In this document: in pieces, positions 7,833-16,724 of the stretch
How the letters are laid out: each line of letters begins with the position of its first letter
Position numbering within the stretch: the stretch's first letter is position 1
DNA from: Chlamydiales bacterium
GTDB taxonomy: Bacteria > Chlamydiota > Chlamydiia > Chlamydiales > SM23-39
Reading direction: 5' to 3'
Assembly: GCA_028278035.1 (NCBI GenBank)
Contig: JANQFC010000029.1
Location: forward strand, 1 to 36,021
Length of the DNA stretch: 36,021 nt
The notes under the pieces: generated by a model
The model's database searches: none
Told to the model about the DNA's origin: nothing
What the model saw: the letters and a program-made list of their open reading frames with translations, nothing else
Made by a program: the position numbers and the translations under genes

Positions 7833-9062
7833 ATGAAAATACTTATTACAAATACAGGGCCTTGGGGAACAGGCAGCTTTACTGTTGCAAAAGCTGTAAT
7901 GGAAGAACTTGTTGATATGGGACATGAAGTAAAGATATTTTTCCCGGACACTCAGCTGCCGTGCAAAGATCTTAAATATTACTACGACAAAAAAGATGTT
8001 TTTAAAATCTGGAAATTTCCAATAAAAAATAAAAAAGTGTCAATTAATTCTTTTCCCCTAATTATTACAGATCCACATCCCAGAAATCCCAATGGCATTA
8101 CTTATTTGGAATTAACAAAAGAGCAAAAGAATTTTTATTTTAAAGAGCTTGAAAAAGAATTGAAAAAAGTTGTAGAAGAGTTCAAACCGGACATTGTTGA
8201 ATGCCAGCATATTTGGGCTTTTGATAATATTATTCATAAGTTAAATCTGCCGTATATCTGTGTTGCTCATCACAGCGATCAGATGGGTTTTAAATATGAT
8301 CATACAATTCAGGATATGGCAATTGAAGGCGCGCATAATGCAAAATATATTTTTGCAATTTCTAATTTTGTTAAAAAAGAAGTTGTGTCTTTGTATGGAG
8401 TAAATCCCCAAAAAGTTATTGTTTTATCCAATGGGTACGATAAAAAAATTTTTCAGCCTAGGAAATTGAACAGAAGTGAAATTTTGAAAAAGTATGATTT
8501 AGATATTCCAAATGATGCGAAAATCATTAGTTTTGCAGGAAAAATATCCAAAACGAAAGGAATTGATATATTACTTAAAGCCAATAATTTAATTGATAAA
8601 ACTAGAAATATTCATTTTGTTGTTTTAGGGGCTGGAAAAATTAATAAGGTAATATCCCAAAAAGACGAAAAAAACTGTGATTTTGCAAATATTCATTTTC
8701 TGGGACATCAGCCGATGAGGGTTTTATCTGAAATTCATAATATTTCGGACTTTAGTGTGTTACCGTCTAGAAATGAAGGTTTCGGTATTGCATGCTTAGA
8801 GGCTATGGGATGTGCACTTCCTGTAATTGTTACCAAAACAGGGGGCTTGGAAGATTATGCTGTAGGCGAGATTATTGAAGCTGATAATTATAAAATTTTG
8901 GCTGAGGCTATTAAAAGAATATGCAGTTTGTCTAAAAATGAATATGATAGATTATCAAAAAAAGCAATAGATGCAGCAAAAACTTTTTCTTGGACTTCTA
9001 TTACACAAGAAAGAATAAATTATTATTCAAAAGTATTAAATAGGGGAATAGTCTATGACTGA
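7833..9062 (+). CDS. GT4 family glycosyltransferase (GT-B fold), copy B
   Basis: This is a 409-residue GT-B glycosyltransferase paralogous to the one encoded at 6498-7730. Shared blocks include the WGTGSF N-terminal loop, IIxDPHPRxP near 78-86, VECQHIW near 122-128, GKISKTKG (236-243), and the EX7E motif NEGFGIACLE with Glu 315 and Glu 323. Divergence is spread across the protein, including the acceptor-facing N-terminal half, so the two enzymes may use different acceptors or donors. The start has no strong SD; it is set by alignment with copy A. The 3' end overlaps the next gene, a receiver-only regulator, by eight bases, tying enzyme and regulator in one transcript. Confidence 0.92.
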   Translation: MKILITNTGPWGTGSFTVAKAVMEELVDMGHEVKIFFPDTQLPCKDLKYYYDKKDVFKIWKFPIKNKKVSINSFPLIITDPHPRNPNGITYLELTKEQKNFYFKELEKELKKVVEEFKPDIVECQHIWAFDNIIHKLNLPYICVAHHSDQMGFKYDHTIQDMAIEGAHNAKYIFAISNFVKKEVVSLYGVNPQKVIVLSNGYDKKIFQPRKLNRSEILKKYDLDIPNDAKIISFAGKISKTKGIDILLKANNLIDKTRNIHFVVLGAGKINKVISQKDEKNCDFANIHFLGHQPMRVLSEIHNISDFSVLPSRNEGFGIACLEAMGCALPVIVTKTGGLEDYAVGEIIEADNYKILAEAIKRICSLSKNEYDRLSKKAIDAAKTFSWTSITQERINYYSKVLNRGIVYD

Positions 9063-9444
9063 GCAGATTATTATTATTGAAGATGATGTAGATAACTGTA
9101 AGCTTATGGAAAAAGTTATCTCTCACTATGGATATACATATAAGTTTTTTTCTAAAGGACAAGAAGCTTTATTTTATTTAAAATCCAATTCACCACCAGC
9201 CTTGATTTTAACAGATATTGCTCTGCCTGACATGCATGGAGTTGAGCTGATCAAACAAATAAAAAAATCTCCAGAATATGCAAATGTTAAAATAGTGGCA
9301 ATCACAGCTCATTCTAACATAGAAATGCAAAAACAGGTTCTTGATGCGGGAGCTGTCAATATGTTGTCTAAGCCGTATTCTCCAAGTGAGCTTGTTAAGT
9401 TAATAGAACAGTATGTAAAAAAAAATAATCATCAAAGTTTTTAA
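9055..9444 (+). CDS. Receiver-only response regulator (CheY/DivK-like)
   Basis: This is a 129-residue stand-alone receiver domain with acidic residues E9, D10 and D11, phospho-acceptor D54 (LTDIALPD), Thr 84 and Lys 106 (SKPYSP), so it looks active. There is no output domain. The ATG has AGGGGA seven bases upstream and lies inside the end of the GT4 gene, which suggests translational coupling. It precedes the large Hpt/receiver protein by 103 bases and could exchange phosphate with that protein's Hpt domains. It is the second single-domain receiver of the locus, and the two are not close copies of each other. Confidence 0.93.
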   Translation: MTEQIIIIEDDVDNCKLMEKVISHYGYTYKFFSKGQEALFYLKSNSPPALILTDIALPDMHGVELIKQIKKSPEYANVKIVAITAHSNIEMQKQVLDAGAVNMLSKPYSPSELVKLIEQYVKKNNHQSF

Positions 9445-9509
9445 TTGTCAGTTATCTAATTATATTTTTTTTACGTTAAAAAAATATTTTAATTATTAGT
9501 TATTATTTC

Positions 9510-9515
9510 TATACT
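9510..9515 (+). promoter_or_regulatory. Candidate -10 element ahead of the Hpt/receiver hybrid gene
   Basis: TATACT at 9510-9515 matches the -10 consensus at five of six positions. The matching -35 region near 9487-9493 is poor (TTTAAT). A start site near 9521 would give a short leader that includes the AAAGGG ribosome-binding site (9536-9541) of the GTG start at 9548. The rest of the 103-base gap is A/T-only sequence with no hairpin that I can see. Confidence 0.3.
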
Positions 9516-9547
9516 ACGAATTAAGAGGATAATGCAAAGGGACTTTT

Positions 9548-12067
9548 GTGTCTTTTGAAAATAACGAACCAGATGATGGGTCTTTAGATGATTCGATGAA
9601 AAAACTCATCGAGGAGTACAAAGCGTCTATTCCTCAAAAACTGCAAAAGTTCGAAGAGTTGATAAATAATATTATCTCACACCCGAAATTGGAAAATATC
9701 AAGGCATTAAGAGAGTTTGCTCATAAAATTGCGGGTAACGCAGGAACGTATGGTTTTGTAGAAGTTAGTACTCGGTCCAAAGAAATAGTTATCAAGTTAG
9801 AAGAATGGATGAAAAATAATAAATCTTTAACTGCTGAAGATATAGATTTGTTGAAACAATATTTAGCATTTTTAAAACAGAACTTTGTTATTAAAGATAT
9901 AACATCAACACAGACTCAAAAACCGTCAGCTGCAGAGACACAAAAACAAGAGATGTCGGCGCCTTCTTTAGATGAATCTATGAAACAGCTCATAGATGAA
10001 TATAAAGTAACAATTCCTGAGAAATTAAAAAAATTTGAAGAGCTTATTAATAATGTTATTTCTAATCCGACTCTAGAAAATATAAAAGCATTACGAGAAT
10101 TTGCGCACAAAACAGCAGGTAGTGCAGGAACATATGGTTTTTCAGAAGTAAGCATTAAATCAAAGGAAATGGTTACTCAATTAGAAGCATGGATGAAAAC
10201 TCTTTCTAATACGCCATTATCTAAAGAAAATTTAGATGAGCTGAAACAATATTTAGAATTTTTGAAGCAAAACTTTGCTGTAAAAGAAGAACAGGTAGTA
10301 GAAGAGCCACGAATAGAAAAAGCTGTACCTTTACCTACAACTAAAGAAGAAAAACCGAAAATGGAGGTAAAGCCAGAAGTTTCAAAAACTCTAACTAAGG
10401 ATTTTAATTTAGACTTATACATTGCAAATTCAGATGAAGATTTATTGCTATTAGTTCAAAAAGAAGCTAGAACCAGAAATTTAAAAGTGAAAATTGCAAC
10501 AGATTTTGACACAGTTAAAAATGATTTAAAATCACCGGAAATAAAACCAAGGATATTAATTTTAGGCCAATGCGTTTGTAAAATAGGGTTTGTAGAAAAA
10601 GAAGAGGGAAGACCCTGTGATCCGAAAGATATGTTAAAAAACTATCGAATAGACCACCCGGATGCATTACTTGGATTGATTACAACTGAAGTTTCTGTAG
10701 AGAAATATTTAGATATCATAAATTTAGGTATTGATTATTTAATTGAAAAGCCATTTTCAGTAGATAGCGTTTTAAACATTGTAGAAAGTACTTTGCCTAC
10801 GTATTTCGAAAAACGGTATAAGGTTTTAATTTTAGATGATGATAAAGATATTTGTGAATATGTAAAATCAATTTTAAGTGAAATTAATGTGTCTTTGGAA
10901 TTGTCGACCGAAGTGAATGCTTTTTATGACAGTTTAAAAAAGGTTTCCCCGGATTTGATTTTATTGGATTTGATCTTGAAAGAAACTAGTGGAATGGAAG
11001 TGCTAAAGACAATTCGTTCTGATGCAAGATTTAGAAATACTCCAGTTATTATGATAACATCCAAAGATGATGTGGATACTATTAAAAAAGCATATGATCA
11101 AAAAGTCGATGATTTTATTATTAAACCTTTAAATAAAGGTATTTTACAATCAAAAGTATTATATTTTGCATATCAGCAATCGTACAAGGAAATACTTCAA
11201 ACTTATGATCCATTAACAGGGGTTTACACTAAAAGAGCTTTTATGCATTTTTTAGGAAGAAAGTTCGAAAAAATATCTTCTGATGTTCAACATTGTTTAG
11301 CTTATATTGGTGTTAATGAATATGAAAATTTACTCAAGGACCATGGACATGACGCTATGGACAAGACTTTAGTAAATTTTAGTAATTTACTATTAAGGTA
11401 TTTCAGTTCATATGACCTTATTGGAAAAATAAATGAAAGTAAGCTTAGTGTGTTTTTAGAAAATACCAATGGCAAACAGGCGATGGATTTATTAACAGAT
11501 TTTATTGATGAAAATCCAATTGAAATAACTCCAAAGGTATTTGCAAAACTAAGTTCTGGAATATCAGTTTTTCCGAATGATGGTAAAACCATGCAGGAAC
11601 TGATTGATAAAGCTGATAACTTGTATCTTCAGTCTCAATCAGAAAAAAAGAAGGTTATTTGTCTTGTTGTTGAAGAAGTTCCATTAAAAAGAGAAATCTT
11701 TATTTTGGAAGATGATGAAGATATTTTAAGAATTGTAAAATTTGGTTTTACTAATAAAGGCTTTGAAGTAGTGGCTGCTAAATCAGTACAAGAGGCATTA
11801 AATATTTTAAAACAAAGGCAAAGAGGGCAATTACCTTCTTTAATTATTCTAGATAGGCTTTTACCTGATGGTGATGGTTTAGAAGTATATAGAGAGCTTA
11901 AAAAAATATTTACTGATTTACCACCTGTTTTAGTTTTATCAAAATTAGCAGCAGAAAAGGATGTAATGAAAGGTTTAGAAGAAGGGGCGGTAGATTATTT
12001 GATAAAACCATTTAACTTAAATATTTTATTGGAAAAGGCTATTAAATTGTTAGATAAGAAAAAATGA
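9548..12067 (+). CDS. Multidomain phosphorelay protein: Hpt-Hpt-REC*-REC-GGDEF*-REC
   Basis: The protein has 839 residues. Two related Hpt domains lie at about 13-115 (His 59, FAHKIAGNAG) and 141-245 (His 187, FAHKTAGSAG). A charged linker follows. A pseudo-receiver at about 285-415 lacks the acidic pocket and the phospho-Asp and instead carries Cys 342, 344 and 357. Next are an intact receiver (about 423-545; D474, K527), a GGDEF-like domain (552-700; YDPLTGVYTKRAF at its start, SSGISVFPNDG near its end) and an intact C-terminal receiver (715-836; D769, K820). The GGDEF signature position reads NESKL (629-633), so diguanylate cyclase activity is unlikely. The start is GTG with AAAGGG six bases upstream; an in-frame stop at 9530 rules out a longer protein. 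It probably acts as a phosphotransfer hub for the flanking kinases and polysaccharide genes. Confidence 0.93.
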   Translation: MSFENNEPDDGSLDDSMKKLIEEYKASIPQKLQKFEELINNIISHPKLENIKALREFAHKIAGNAGTYGFVEVSTRSKEIVIKLEEWMKNNKSLTAEDIDLLKQYLAFLKQNFVIKDITSTQTQKPSAAETQKQEMSAPSLDESMKQLIDEYKVTIPEKLKKFEELINNVISNPTLENIKALREFAHKTAGSAGTYGFSEVSIKSKEMVTQLEAWMKTLSNTPLSKENLDELKQYLEFLKQNFAVKEEQVVEEPRIEKAVPLPTTKEEKPKMEVKPEVSKTLTKDFNLDLYIANSDEDLLLLVQKEARTRNLKVKIATDFDTVKNDLKSPEIKPRILILGQCVCKIGFVEKEEGRPCDPKDMLKNYRIDHPDALLGLITTEVSVEKYLDIINLGIDYLIEKPFSVDSVLNIVESTLPTYFEKRYKVLILDDDKDICEYVKSILSEINVSLELSTEVNAFYDSLKKVSPDLILLDLILKETSGMEVLKTIRSDARFRNTPVIMITSKDDVDTIKKAYDQKVDDFIIKPLNKGILQSKVLYFAYQQSYKEILQTYDPLTGVYTKRAFMHFLGRKFEKISSDVQHCLAYIGVNEYENLLKDHGHDAMDKTLVNFSNLLLRYFSSYDLIGKINESKLSVFLENTNGKQAMDLLTDFIDENPIEITPKVFAKLSSGISVFPNDGKTMQELIDKADNLYLQSQSEKKKVICLVVEEVPLKREIFILEDDEDILRIVKFGFTNKGFEVVAAKSVQEALNILKQRQRGQLPSLIILDRLLPDGDGLEVYRELKKIFTDLPPVLVLSKLAAEKDVMKGLEEGAVDYLIKPFNLNILLEKAIKLLDKKK
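9590..10282 (+). repeat. Tandem duplication of an Hpt domain within one gene
   Basis: The segment at 9590-9886 and the segment at 9974-10282 encode two clearly related Hpt domains whose active histidines are 128 residues apart. Long blocks such as ENIKALREFAHK and AGTYGF are shared. Third codon positions have diverged widely, so the duplication is old and both histidines have been retained. Confidence 0.85.
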
Positions 12068-13113
12068 TGGAAGTAAATGTTTTAAGATTTATCCATATCA
12101 TTATTATGATTACCAAAGCAGAATATATATTGATAATCTCTGTTATTTTTTTACTTTTTATTGCACGAATTGTTTTTGGGAGAATAAAAAATTTTGAAGA
12201 TAAAACAGAAAAAATATTTTCTAATAATTTATTGGAGTCTATCGAAAAACAGACATCTTATCATGACAAATTAGTTCCGCAAAAATGCCGGCTTCATTCC
12301 ATTTTAAAAATTTTAGAAGATTTTGATTCGAAATTCTCGGGAGAACTTTGGGAAGCTTTAAAAGTTCCAATCGTTAATAAATATTTAATTAACAAAGCCA
12401 GAAAATGGGTGCATCATAAATGGTGGATCAAAAGAAACTTTTCAGCTAGGTGTTTTATTTTGGTTACTCTAAAAGAAGATGAGCAGAATGTAATTTCATT
12501 ACTAAAAGATTCCATTTCTTTGGTTAGGATTTCAGCAACGTTCAGTGCTATTAAAATAGAGACTATTCCTCTTTTGCAGACTCTAATGCAGACTATGAGT
12601 AAAGAGCCTGAAAGAGGAAGATATGCATATAGAGATGCAATATTATTAAAAGCGAGAAGTTCAGTTTTTTCATGGATAAGAGAGCAATTAAAATTAGAAA
12701 AAGATCCTAAACTTCGTTTTATATATTTAGATATTTTAGCAGCAAAATTTGATAGTTACTTATTGGATTATATAGAGCAAGACTTAAAAAGTTCTGATGA
12801 GGATTTAAGATTGAAAGCAGTTAAGATAGTGTTAGCTTTTCCAGAAGCAAAAACAGAAAAAATGATCATGCCTTATTTAAGCGATAGTTATTATTTAGTA
12901 AGAGCAGAAATTATTAATCATTTACCGAAATTATTAAAAGAAAGAGCTTTGCCATTTTTGGAAAAAGCTTTATTTGATAGCGAATGGTGGGTGAAGCTGC
13001 AAGCAAGTCTTGCTTTGAAGCAACTAGGGCAAAGTGGTTTGGATATTTTAAATAAGACAAAAGAAAATAAAGATTTAACAGAAGTAATAGATTATGTTCA
13101 ATCACTTCCTTAA
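12064..13113 (+). CDS. Membrane-anchored HEAT-repeat protein
   Basis: The protein has 349 residues with one transmembrane helix near 19-38 (YILIISVIFLLFIARIVFG). A cytosolic alpha-solenoid of HEAT-like repeats then runs from about 90 to the end, clearest in the last 150 residues (DEDLRLKAVKIVLAF, YYLVRAEIINHLPKL, EWWVKLQASLALKQL). No enzymatic motif is visible. It starts within the stop of the upstream phosphorelay gene (ATGA overlap) and is followed after nine bases by the GT2 synthase. The position suggests a scaffold between signalling protein and synthase at the inner membrane, comparable in placement to accessory subunits of other synthase systems. That role is inference. An internal start at Met 16 (MITKAEY) is possible. 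Confidence 0.82.
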   Translation: MMEVNVLRFIHIIIMITKAEYILIISVIFLLFIARIVFGRIKNFEDKTEKIFSNNLLESIEKQTSYHDKLVPQKCRLHSILKILEDFDSKFSGELWEALKVPIVNKYLINKARKWVHHKWWIKRNFSARCFILVTLKEDEQNVISLLKDSISLVRISATFSAIKIETIPLLQTLMQTMSKEPERGRYAYRDAILLKARSSVFSWIREQLKLEKDPKLRFIYLDILAAKFDSYLLDYIEQDLKSSDEDLRLKAVKIVLAFPEAKTEKMIMPYLSDSYYLVRAEIINHLPKLLKERALPFLEKALFDSEWWVKLQASLALKQLGQSGLDILNKTKENKDLTEVIDYVQSLP

Positions 13114-13122
13114 AGGCAAAAT

Positions 13123-14535
13123 ATGGATTTATTTATAGATATTATTATATTCTTAAATTATCTGGTTTTTTCATATTTTGTGATGGTTCAGTCTTTCTAT
13201 TCATTATTGATGTTACTTTCTATTCCCCAATTATATATTAGAACAAAAGAAGTTAAAGAAGAAAATTTTGAAAGAATTTTAGTGTCAGAGTCTGTGCCGC
13301 AAATAAGTATCATTGTACCTGCTTTTAATGAAGCCGCAAACATTGTGTTTATAGTAGATTGTCTTTTAAATTTATCATACAGATACAAAGAAATAATAAT
13401 TGTAAATGATGCTTCTACCGATAATATGATGGAGGTATTGAAGTCTACATTCAAGTTAGTACCGGTACCTCCAAACCTTCCCCCTAAAGTTAAAACTCAA
13501 AAAGTATATAATTATTATCGATCAAAAGAATTTCCTAATTTAATAATTATCGATAAAGCACATGGAGGAAAAGTTGATTCTGATAATGCGGGGCTAAATG
13601 CGGCAACATCTGATTATTATGTTACTTTAGATGCAGATACGATTATTACGGACACAGCACTTCAACAGCTTGTAAGACCTTTTATGATGAAGGGAGAAGT
13701 AATTGGATGTGGAGGAACTATTGGCATTGCAAATGAATGTATAATGGCAAGAAATAAAATCGGCAAAATAGTTTATCCCAAAAATTTTTTAGCGGGTATT
13801 CAGGTCATTGAATATTTAAGAGCATTTATTATGGGAAAATTAGGTTGGAGGCATTTAGGAGGACATTTAATAGTATCAGGAGCTTTTGGTCTTTTTGATA
13901 AAAAGGCTGTAATTGATAATGAGGGTTATAAATTAGAAATTGGAGATGATGTAGAGCTAACTGTTAGATTAAATAGAATTATGAAAGAAAAAAAACAGCC
14001 ATATGCAATTGAATATATTCCTGATTTAGTATCATTGACCCAAGTTCCATTTAAATTGAAATCGCTTATGAGACAAAGAGAAAGATGGCAAAGGGGAATT
14101 ATAGAAGTAATGTGGCAAAACAAAATTATGATCTTCAATCCAAAATATGGAAAAGTAGGGATGATCGGTATTCCATATTTTGTTTTCATTGAAGGGATAT
14201 CTCCATTCATAGAAGTGAGCGGCTACATAGTAGCGGTTATTTGTATCATTATTGGGATTATCAATTGGTATGGGGCAATGTGGCTTATGCTTTTAGCTTT
14301 TGGTTTTCCGATAGTATTAACATGTGTATGTATATTTTTGGAAAATTTAAGTTTGAAAAGATATTACGCTCTTCCAAATATTTTTAGAATGATAAGAGCT
14401 GCTATTTTAGAGCAATGTGGAGTTAGACAAATTTTAGTGTTCGCAAGACTATATGGTTTATTAAAATGGGTAGTTTTTAAGATCAGAAAAAAAGAACAGG
14501 TATTTACACCTGAGCCTAGAAAAAGTTTTAAATAA
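13123..14535 (+). CDS. Processive GT2 glycosyltransferase, PgaC/cellulose-synthase-like
   Basis: This is a 470-residue inner-membrane polysaccharide synthase. An N-terminal TM segment (about 5-34) is followed by a GT-A domain with the D,D,D,(Q/R)xxRW set: NDAS (D96), DADT (D170/D172), the acceptor-site GDD (D275/D276) and QRERW (318-322). About three C-terminal membrane helices follow (350-410) and a basic tail. The TED/GDD plus QxxRW combination is characteristic of processive beta-glycan synthases such as PgaC/IcaA, hyaluronan and cellulose synthases. The product cannot be told from sequence; poly-GlcNAc-type or uronic-acid-containing polymer are candidates given the neighbouring dehydrogenases. 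No c-di-GMP PilZ domain is present. AAAGG precedes the start. Confidence 0.93.
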   Translation: MDLFIDIIIFLNYLVFSYFVMVQSFYSLLMLLSIPQLYIRTKEVKEENFERILVSESVPQISIIVPAFNEAANIVFIVDCLLNLSYRYKEIIIVNDASTDNMMEVLKSTFKLVPVPPNLPPKVKTQKVYNYYRSKEFPNLIIIDKAHGGKVDSDNAGLNAATSDYYVTLDADTIITDTALQQLVRPFMMKGEVIGCGGTIGIANECIMARNKIGKIVYPKNFLAGIQVIEYLRAFIMGKLGWRHLGGHLIVSGAFGLFDKKAVIDNEGYKLEIGDDVELTVRLNRIMKEKKQPYAIEYIPDLVSLTQVPFKLKSLMRQRERWQRGIIEVMWQNKIMIFNPKYGKVGMIGIPYFVFIEGISPFIEVSGYIVAVICIIIGIINWYGAMWLMLLAFGFPIVLTCVCIFLENLSLKRYYALPNIFRMIRAAILEQCGVRQILVFARLYGLLKWVVFKIRKKEQVFTPEPRKSFK

Positions 14536-14545
14536 AGGAAAAAAG

Positions 14546-15781
14546 ATGACAGATGTATTTAAAGATCTTTTAGAAAAAATAAAAAACAAAAAAGCCGTAG
14601 TCGGCATTATGGGCATAGGCTATGTCGGTGAAAATTTAGGAAAATATATATCTGAAGCCGGATATAAAACAATCGGTTTTGATGTTTTAGAAGATAGAGT
14701 GGACAAATTAAACCAAAAAAATATTAGAAACTTTACAGCCACATCTGATATGTCAAAATTAAAAGACTGTGATGTGATAACAATAAGTGTGCCGACATCT
14801 GCAACAGAGGATAAAAAACCTATATTAGAGCCTATCATTAAAGTATCTGAAGATATTTTAAAAAATATTAAAAAAGGTCAGTTGATAATATTAGAAAGCA
14901 CAGTATCTCCCGGCACGACAGAAGAGATAATAATGCCGATCTTGTTAAAAAGCGGACTTAAAGCAGAAGAGGATCTCTTTTTTGGTTTTTCTCCTCAAAG
15001 AATTGATTTCGGCAATCCTAAATATACAATAAAACAAATACCTAAAGTTGTAGCAGGGCTTGATAAAAAATCAAAAGAACTTGTGGTTGCATTCTATTCA
15101 AGCTTTTTAGATAAAATAGTGCCTGTTTCTACCTTGAAAGCAGCAGAGATGTGCAAAATATTGGAAAATACGTTTCGCTTTGTAAACATCAATTTAATTA
15201 ATGAGCTTACCGAGTACTGTCAAAAAAGAGGAATTGATATGTGGGAAGTTATTGATGCTGCAAAAACCAAACCTTTTGGTTTTTTTGCATTTTATCCATC
15301 TCCCGGTATTGCAGGGCACTGCATACCGATAGATCCATATTATTTACTCGATGATGCACAAAAACATGATATGAATTTAACTATATTGGAAACGTCCGGA
15401 GGTTTTCATGATGAAAGAATTAAAAGACTTATTAAATTAATAGAAGAGCTATTAAAAGATTCCAAGTCCAAGAACCTTTTAATTTTGGGAATAACGGTGA
15501 AAGTGGGATCGGACGATATGAGGGAGAGTATTGCTATGAAAATATGGGAAGTTTTAGAGAAAAAAGGTATAAATATTTCATATCATGATAAATATAGAGC
15601 GAATTTCGATGGAAAGAAATCAGTTGATGTGACTAAAGATTGTTTAGAAAAACAGGACTTGATAGTCATTTTAACAGAACATGAAGATGTAGATTATAAT
15701 CTTGTGTTAAGTTCTAAAAAATCGATTATAGATACCAAGAATGTATATAAGAAAAAAGAAAAAAACGTAATTAAATTCTGA
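14546..15781 (+). CDS. UDP-sugar 6-dehydrogenase, copy A
   Basis: This 411-residue NAD-dependent nucleotide-sugar dehydrogenase performs two successive oxidations of C6 to a uronic acid. The Rossmann motif is GIMGIGYVGENLG (20-32). Also present are ESTVSPGTTEE (117-127), ENTFRFVNINLINE (207-220), the catalytic-Cys segment GHCIPIDPYYL with Cys 259, and VKVGSDDMRES near the C-terminus. The FYPSPGIAGHCIPIDP pattern resembles the WecC/WbpA/TviB branch, acting on UDP-HexNAc, more than classical UDP-glucose dehydrogenases, so the substrate may be UDP-GlcNAc/GalNAc or UDP-glucose. AAAGGA lies six bases before the ATG. Bases 14574-15046 are nearly identical to the second copy, while the catalytic half differs. 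Confidence 0.92.
   Translation: MTDVFKDLLEKIKNKKAVVGIMGIGYVGENLGKYISEAGYKTIGFDVLEDRVDKLNQKNIRNFTATSDMSKLKDCDVITISVPTSATEDKKPILEPIIKVSEDILKNIKKGQLIILESTVSPGTTEEIIMPILLKSGLKAEEDLFFGFSPQRIDFGNPKYTIKQIPKVVAGLDKKSKELVVAFYSSFLDKIVPVSTLKAAEMCKILENTFRFVNINLINELTEYCQKRGIDMWEVIDAAKTKPFGFFAFYPSPGIAGHCIPIDPYYLLDDAQKHDMNLTILETSGGFHDERIKRLIKLIEELLKDSKSKNLLILGITVKVGSDDMRESIAMKIWEVLEKKGINISYHDKYRANFDGKKSVDVTKDCLEKQDLIVILTEHEDVDYNLVLSSKKSIIDTKNVYKKKEKNVIKF
14574..15046 (+). repeat. Near-identical segment shared by the two dehydrogenase genes, copy A
   Basis: This 473-base segment matches 16863-17335 with 12 mismatches and no gaps by manual alignment (about 97.5%). Identity falls sharply downstream of the segment, to roughly three quarters. 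The offset between copies is 2289 bases. Confidence 0.9.
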
Positions 15782-15788
15782 GGTAAAA

Positions 15789-16721
15789 ATGATATTAATA
15801 ACGGGCTGCGCCGGATGTATTGGGATTAATTTTAGTCTGTATTTATTAAATAAAAATGAAAAAATAATAGGAGTGGATAATTGTATAACAGGCGCATGTG
15901 ATGAGCTTGATAATTTAAAATCAAACCCAAATTTCACATATATCCAAGCATCAATCGAGAAAGAAAGTATCAAAGATATTTTAAAGGATTATAAATTTGA
16001 AAAAATATTTCATTTGGCATGTCCCACAGGCGTTTCAAATTTAAAAAAAATACCCCTGGAAATGATGGACACTTTGTATGAAGGTACTAAAAATATTTTA
16101 GATATAGCAAAAGATAATAATGCTAAATTTTTAATATCTAGTTCTTCCGAAGTATATGGGAATCCAAAGGTATTTCCACAAACAGAAGAATATCATGGAG
16201 ACGTAGATCCGGTTGGCATTAGGAGTCCATACGAAGAAGGTAAAAGAATGGCAGAGACCTTGACTATGGCTTATGTTAGAAAGTATAAGTTAGATGCTAA
16301 AATAATAATAATATTTAATACATATGGTCCTTATTTTTCAAAAAAAGATACAAGGATAATCCCAACTTTTATCACTAGAGCTTTAAAAAATGAAGACCTT
16401 GAAGTTCATGGAAAAGGCGATCAAAAAAGAACCTTTTTATATATTGATGATTTAATAAATGGCTTTTTAATTGCAATGGACAAGGGGGAAGTCGGGGGAA
16501 TTTATAATGTTGGTAGTTCTAAACAGTTCTCTATTTTAGATTTAGCTAAATTAGTAATAGAAATAACTGGATCAAAAAGTAAGATTAAATTTATCGAAAG
16601 AGAGTCTCATGATATAGAAGAAAGATTGCCGTCTACTGAAAAAATCCAAAAGCTTGGATGGCAAGAAACCGTTTCTTTAAAAGAAGGGATTCAAAAAATT
16701 GCCACTTATATTAAGAAATGA
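15789..16721 (+). CDS. SDR epimerase/dehydratase, UDP-glucuronate decarboxylase-like, copy A
   Basis: The 310-residue protein is an extended short-chain dehydrogenase with NAD-binding GxxGxxG (GCAGCIG, 6-12), Ser 117-120, catalytic Tyr 148 and Lys 152 (YEEGK). The block EVYGxPxVFPQTEEYxGxVDPVGIRSPYEEGKR aligns with the UXS family, which decarboxylates UDP-glucuronate to UDP-xylose. With the upstream dehydrogenase it would yield UDP-xylose, or UDP-N-acetylxylosamine if the substrate is an N-acetyl sugar, as known for the Bacillus cereus pair. Oddities: Cys replaces the usual small or aromatic residues in the glycine loop, and the Arg before IFNTYG is Ile. GAGG overlaps the dehydrogenase stop, so translation is coupled. 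Confidence 0.87.
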   Translation: MILITGCAGCIGINFSLYLLNKNEKIIGVDNCITGACDELDNLKSNPNFTYIQASIEKESIKDILKDYKFEKIFHLACPTGVSNLKKIPLEMMDTLYEGTKNILDIAKDNNAKFLISSSSEVYGNPKVFPQTEEYHGDVDPVGIRSPYEEGKRMAETLTMAYVRKYKLDAKIIIIFNTYGPYFSKKDTRIIPTFITRALKNEDLEVHGKGDQKRTFLYIDDLINGFLIAMDKGEVGGIYNVGSSKQFSILDLAKLVIEITGSKSKIKFIERESHDIEERLPSTEKIQKLGWQETVSLKEGIQKIATYIKK

Positions 16722-16724
16722 TGA

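Noticed and set aside
9548..12067. Calling the 839-residue protein a diguanylate cyclase
   Set aside because: The GGDEF position reads NESKL; the catalytic glycines and acidic residues are gone, so only the fold is claimed.
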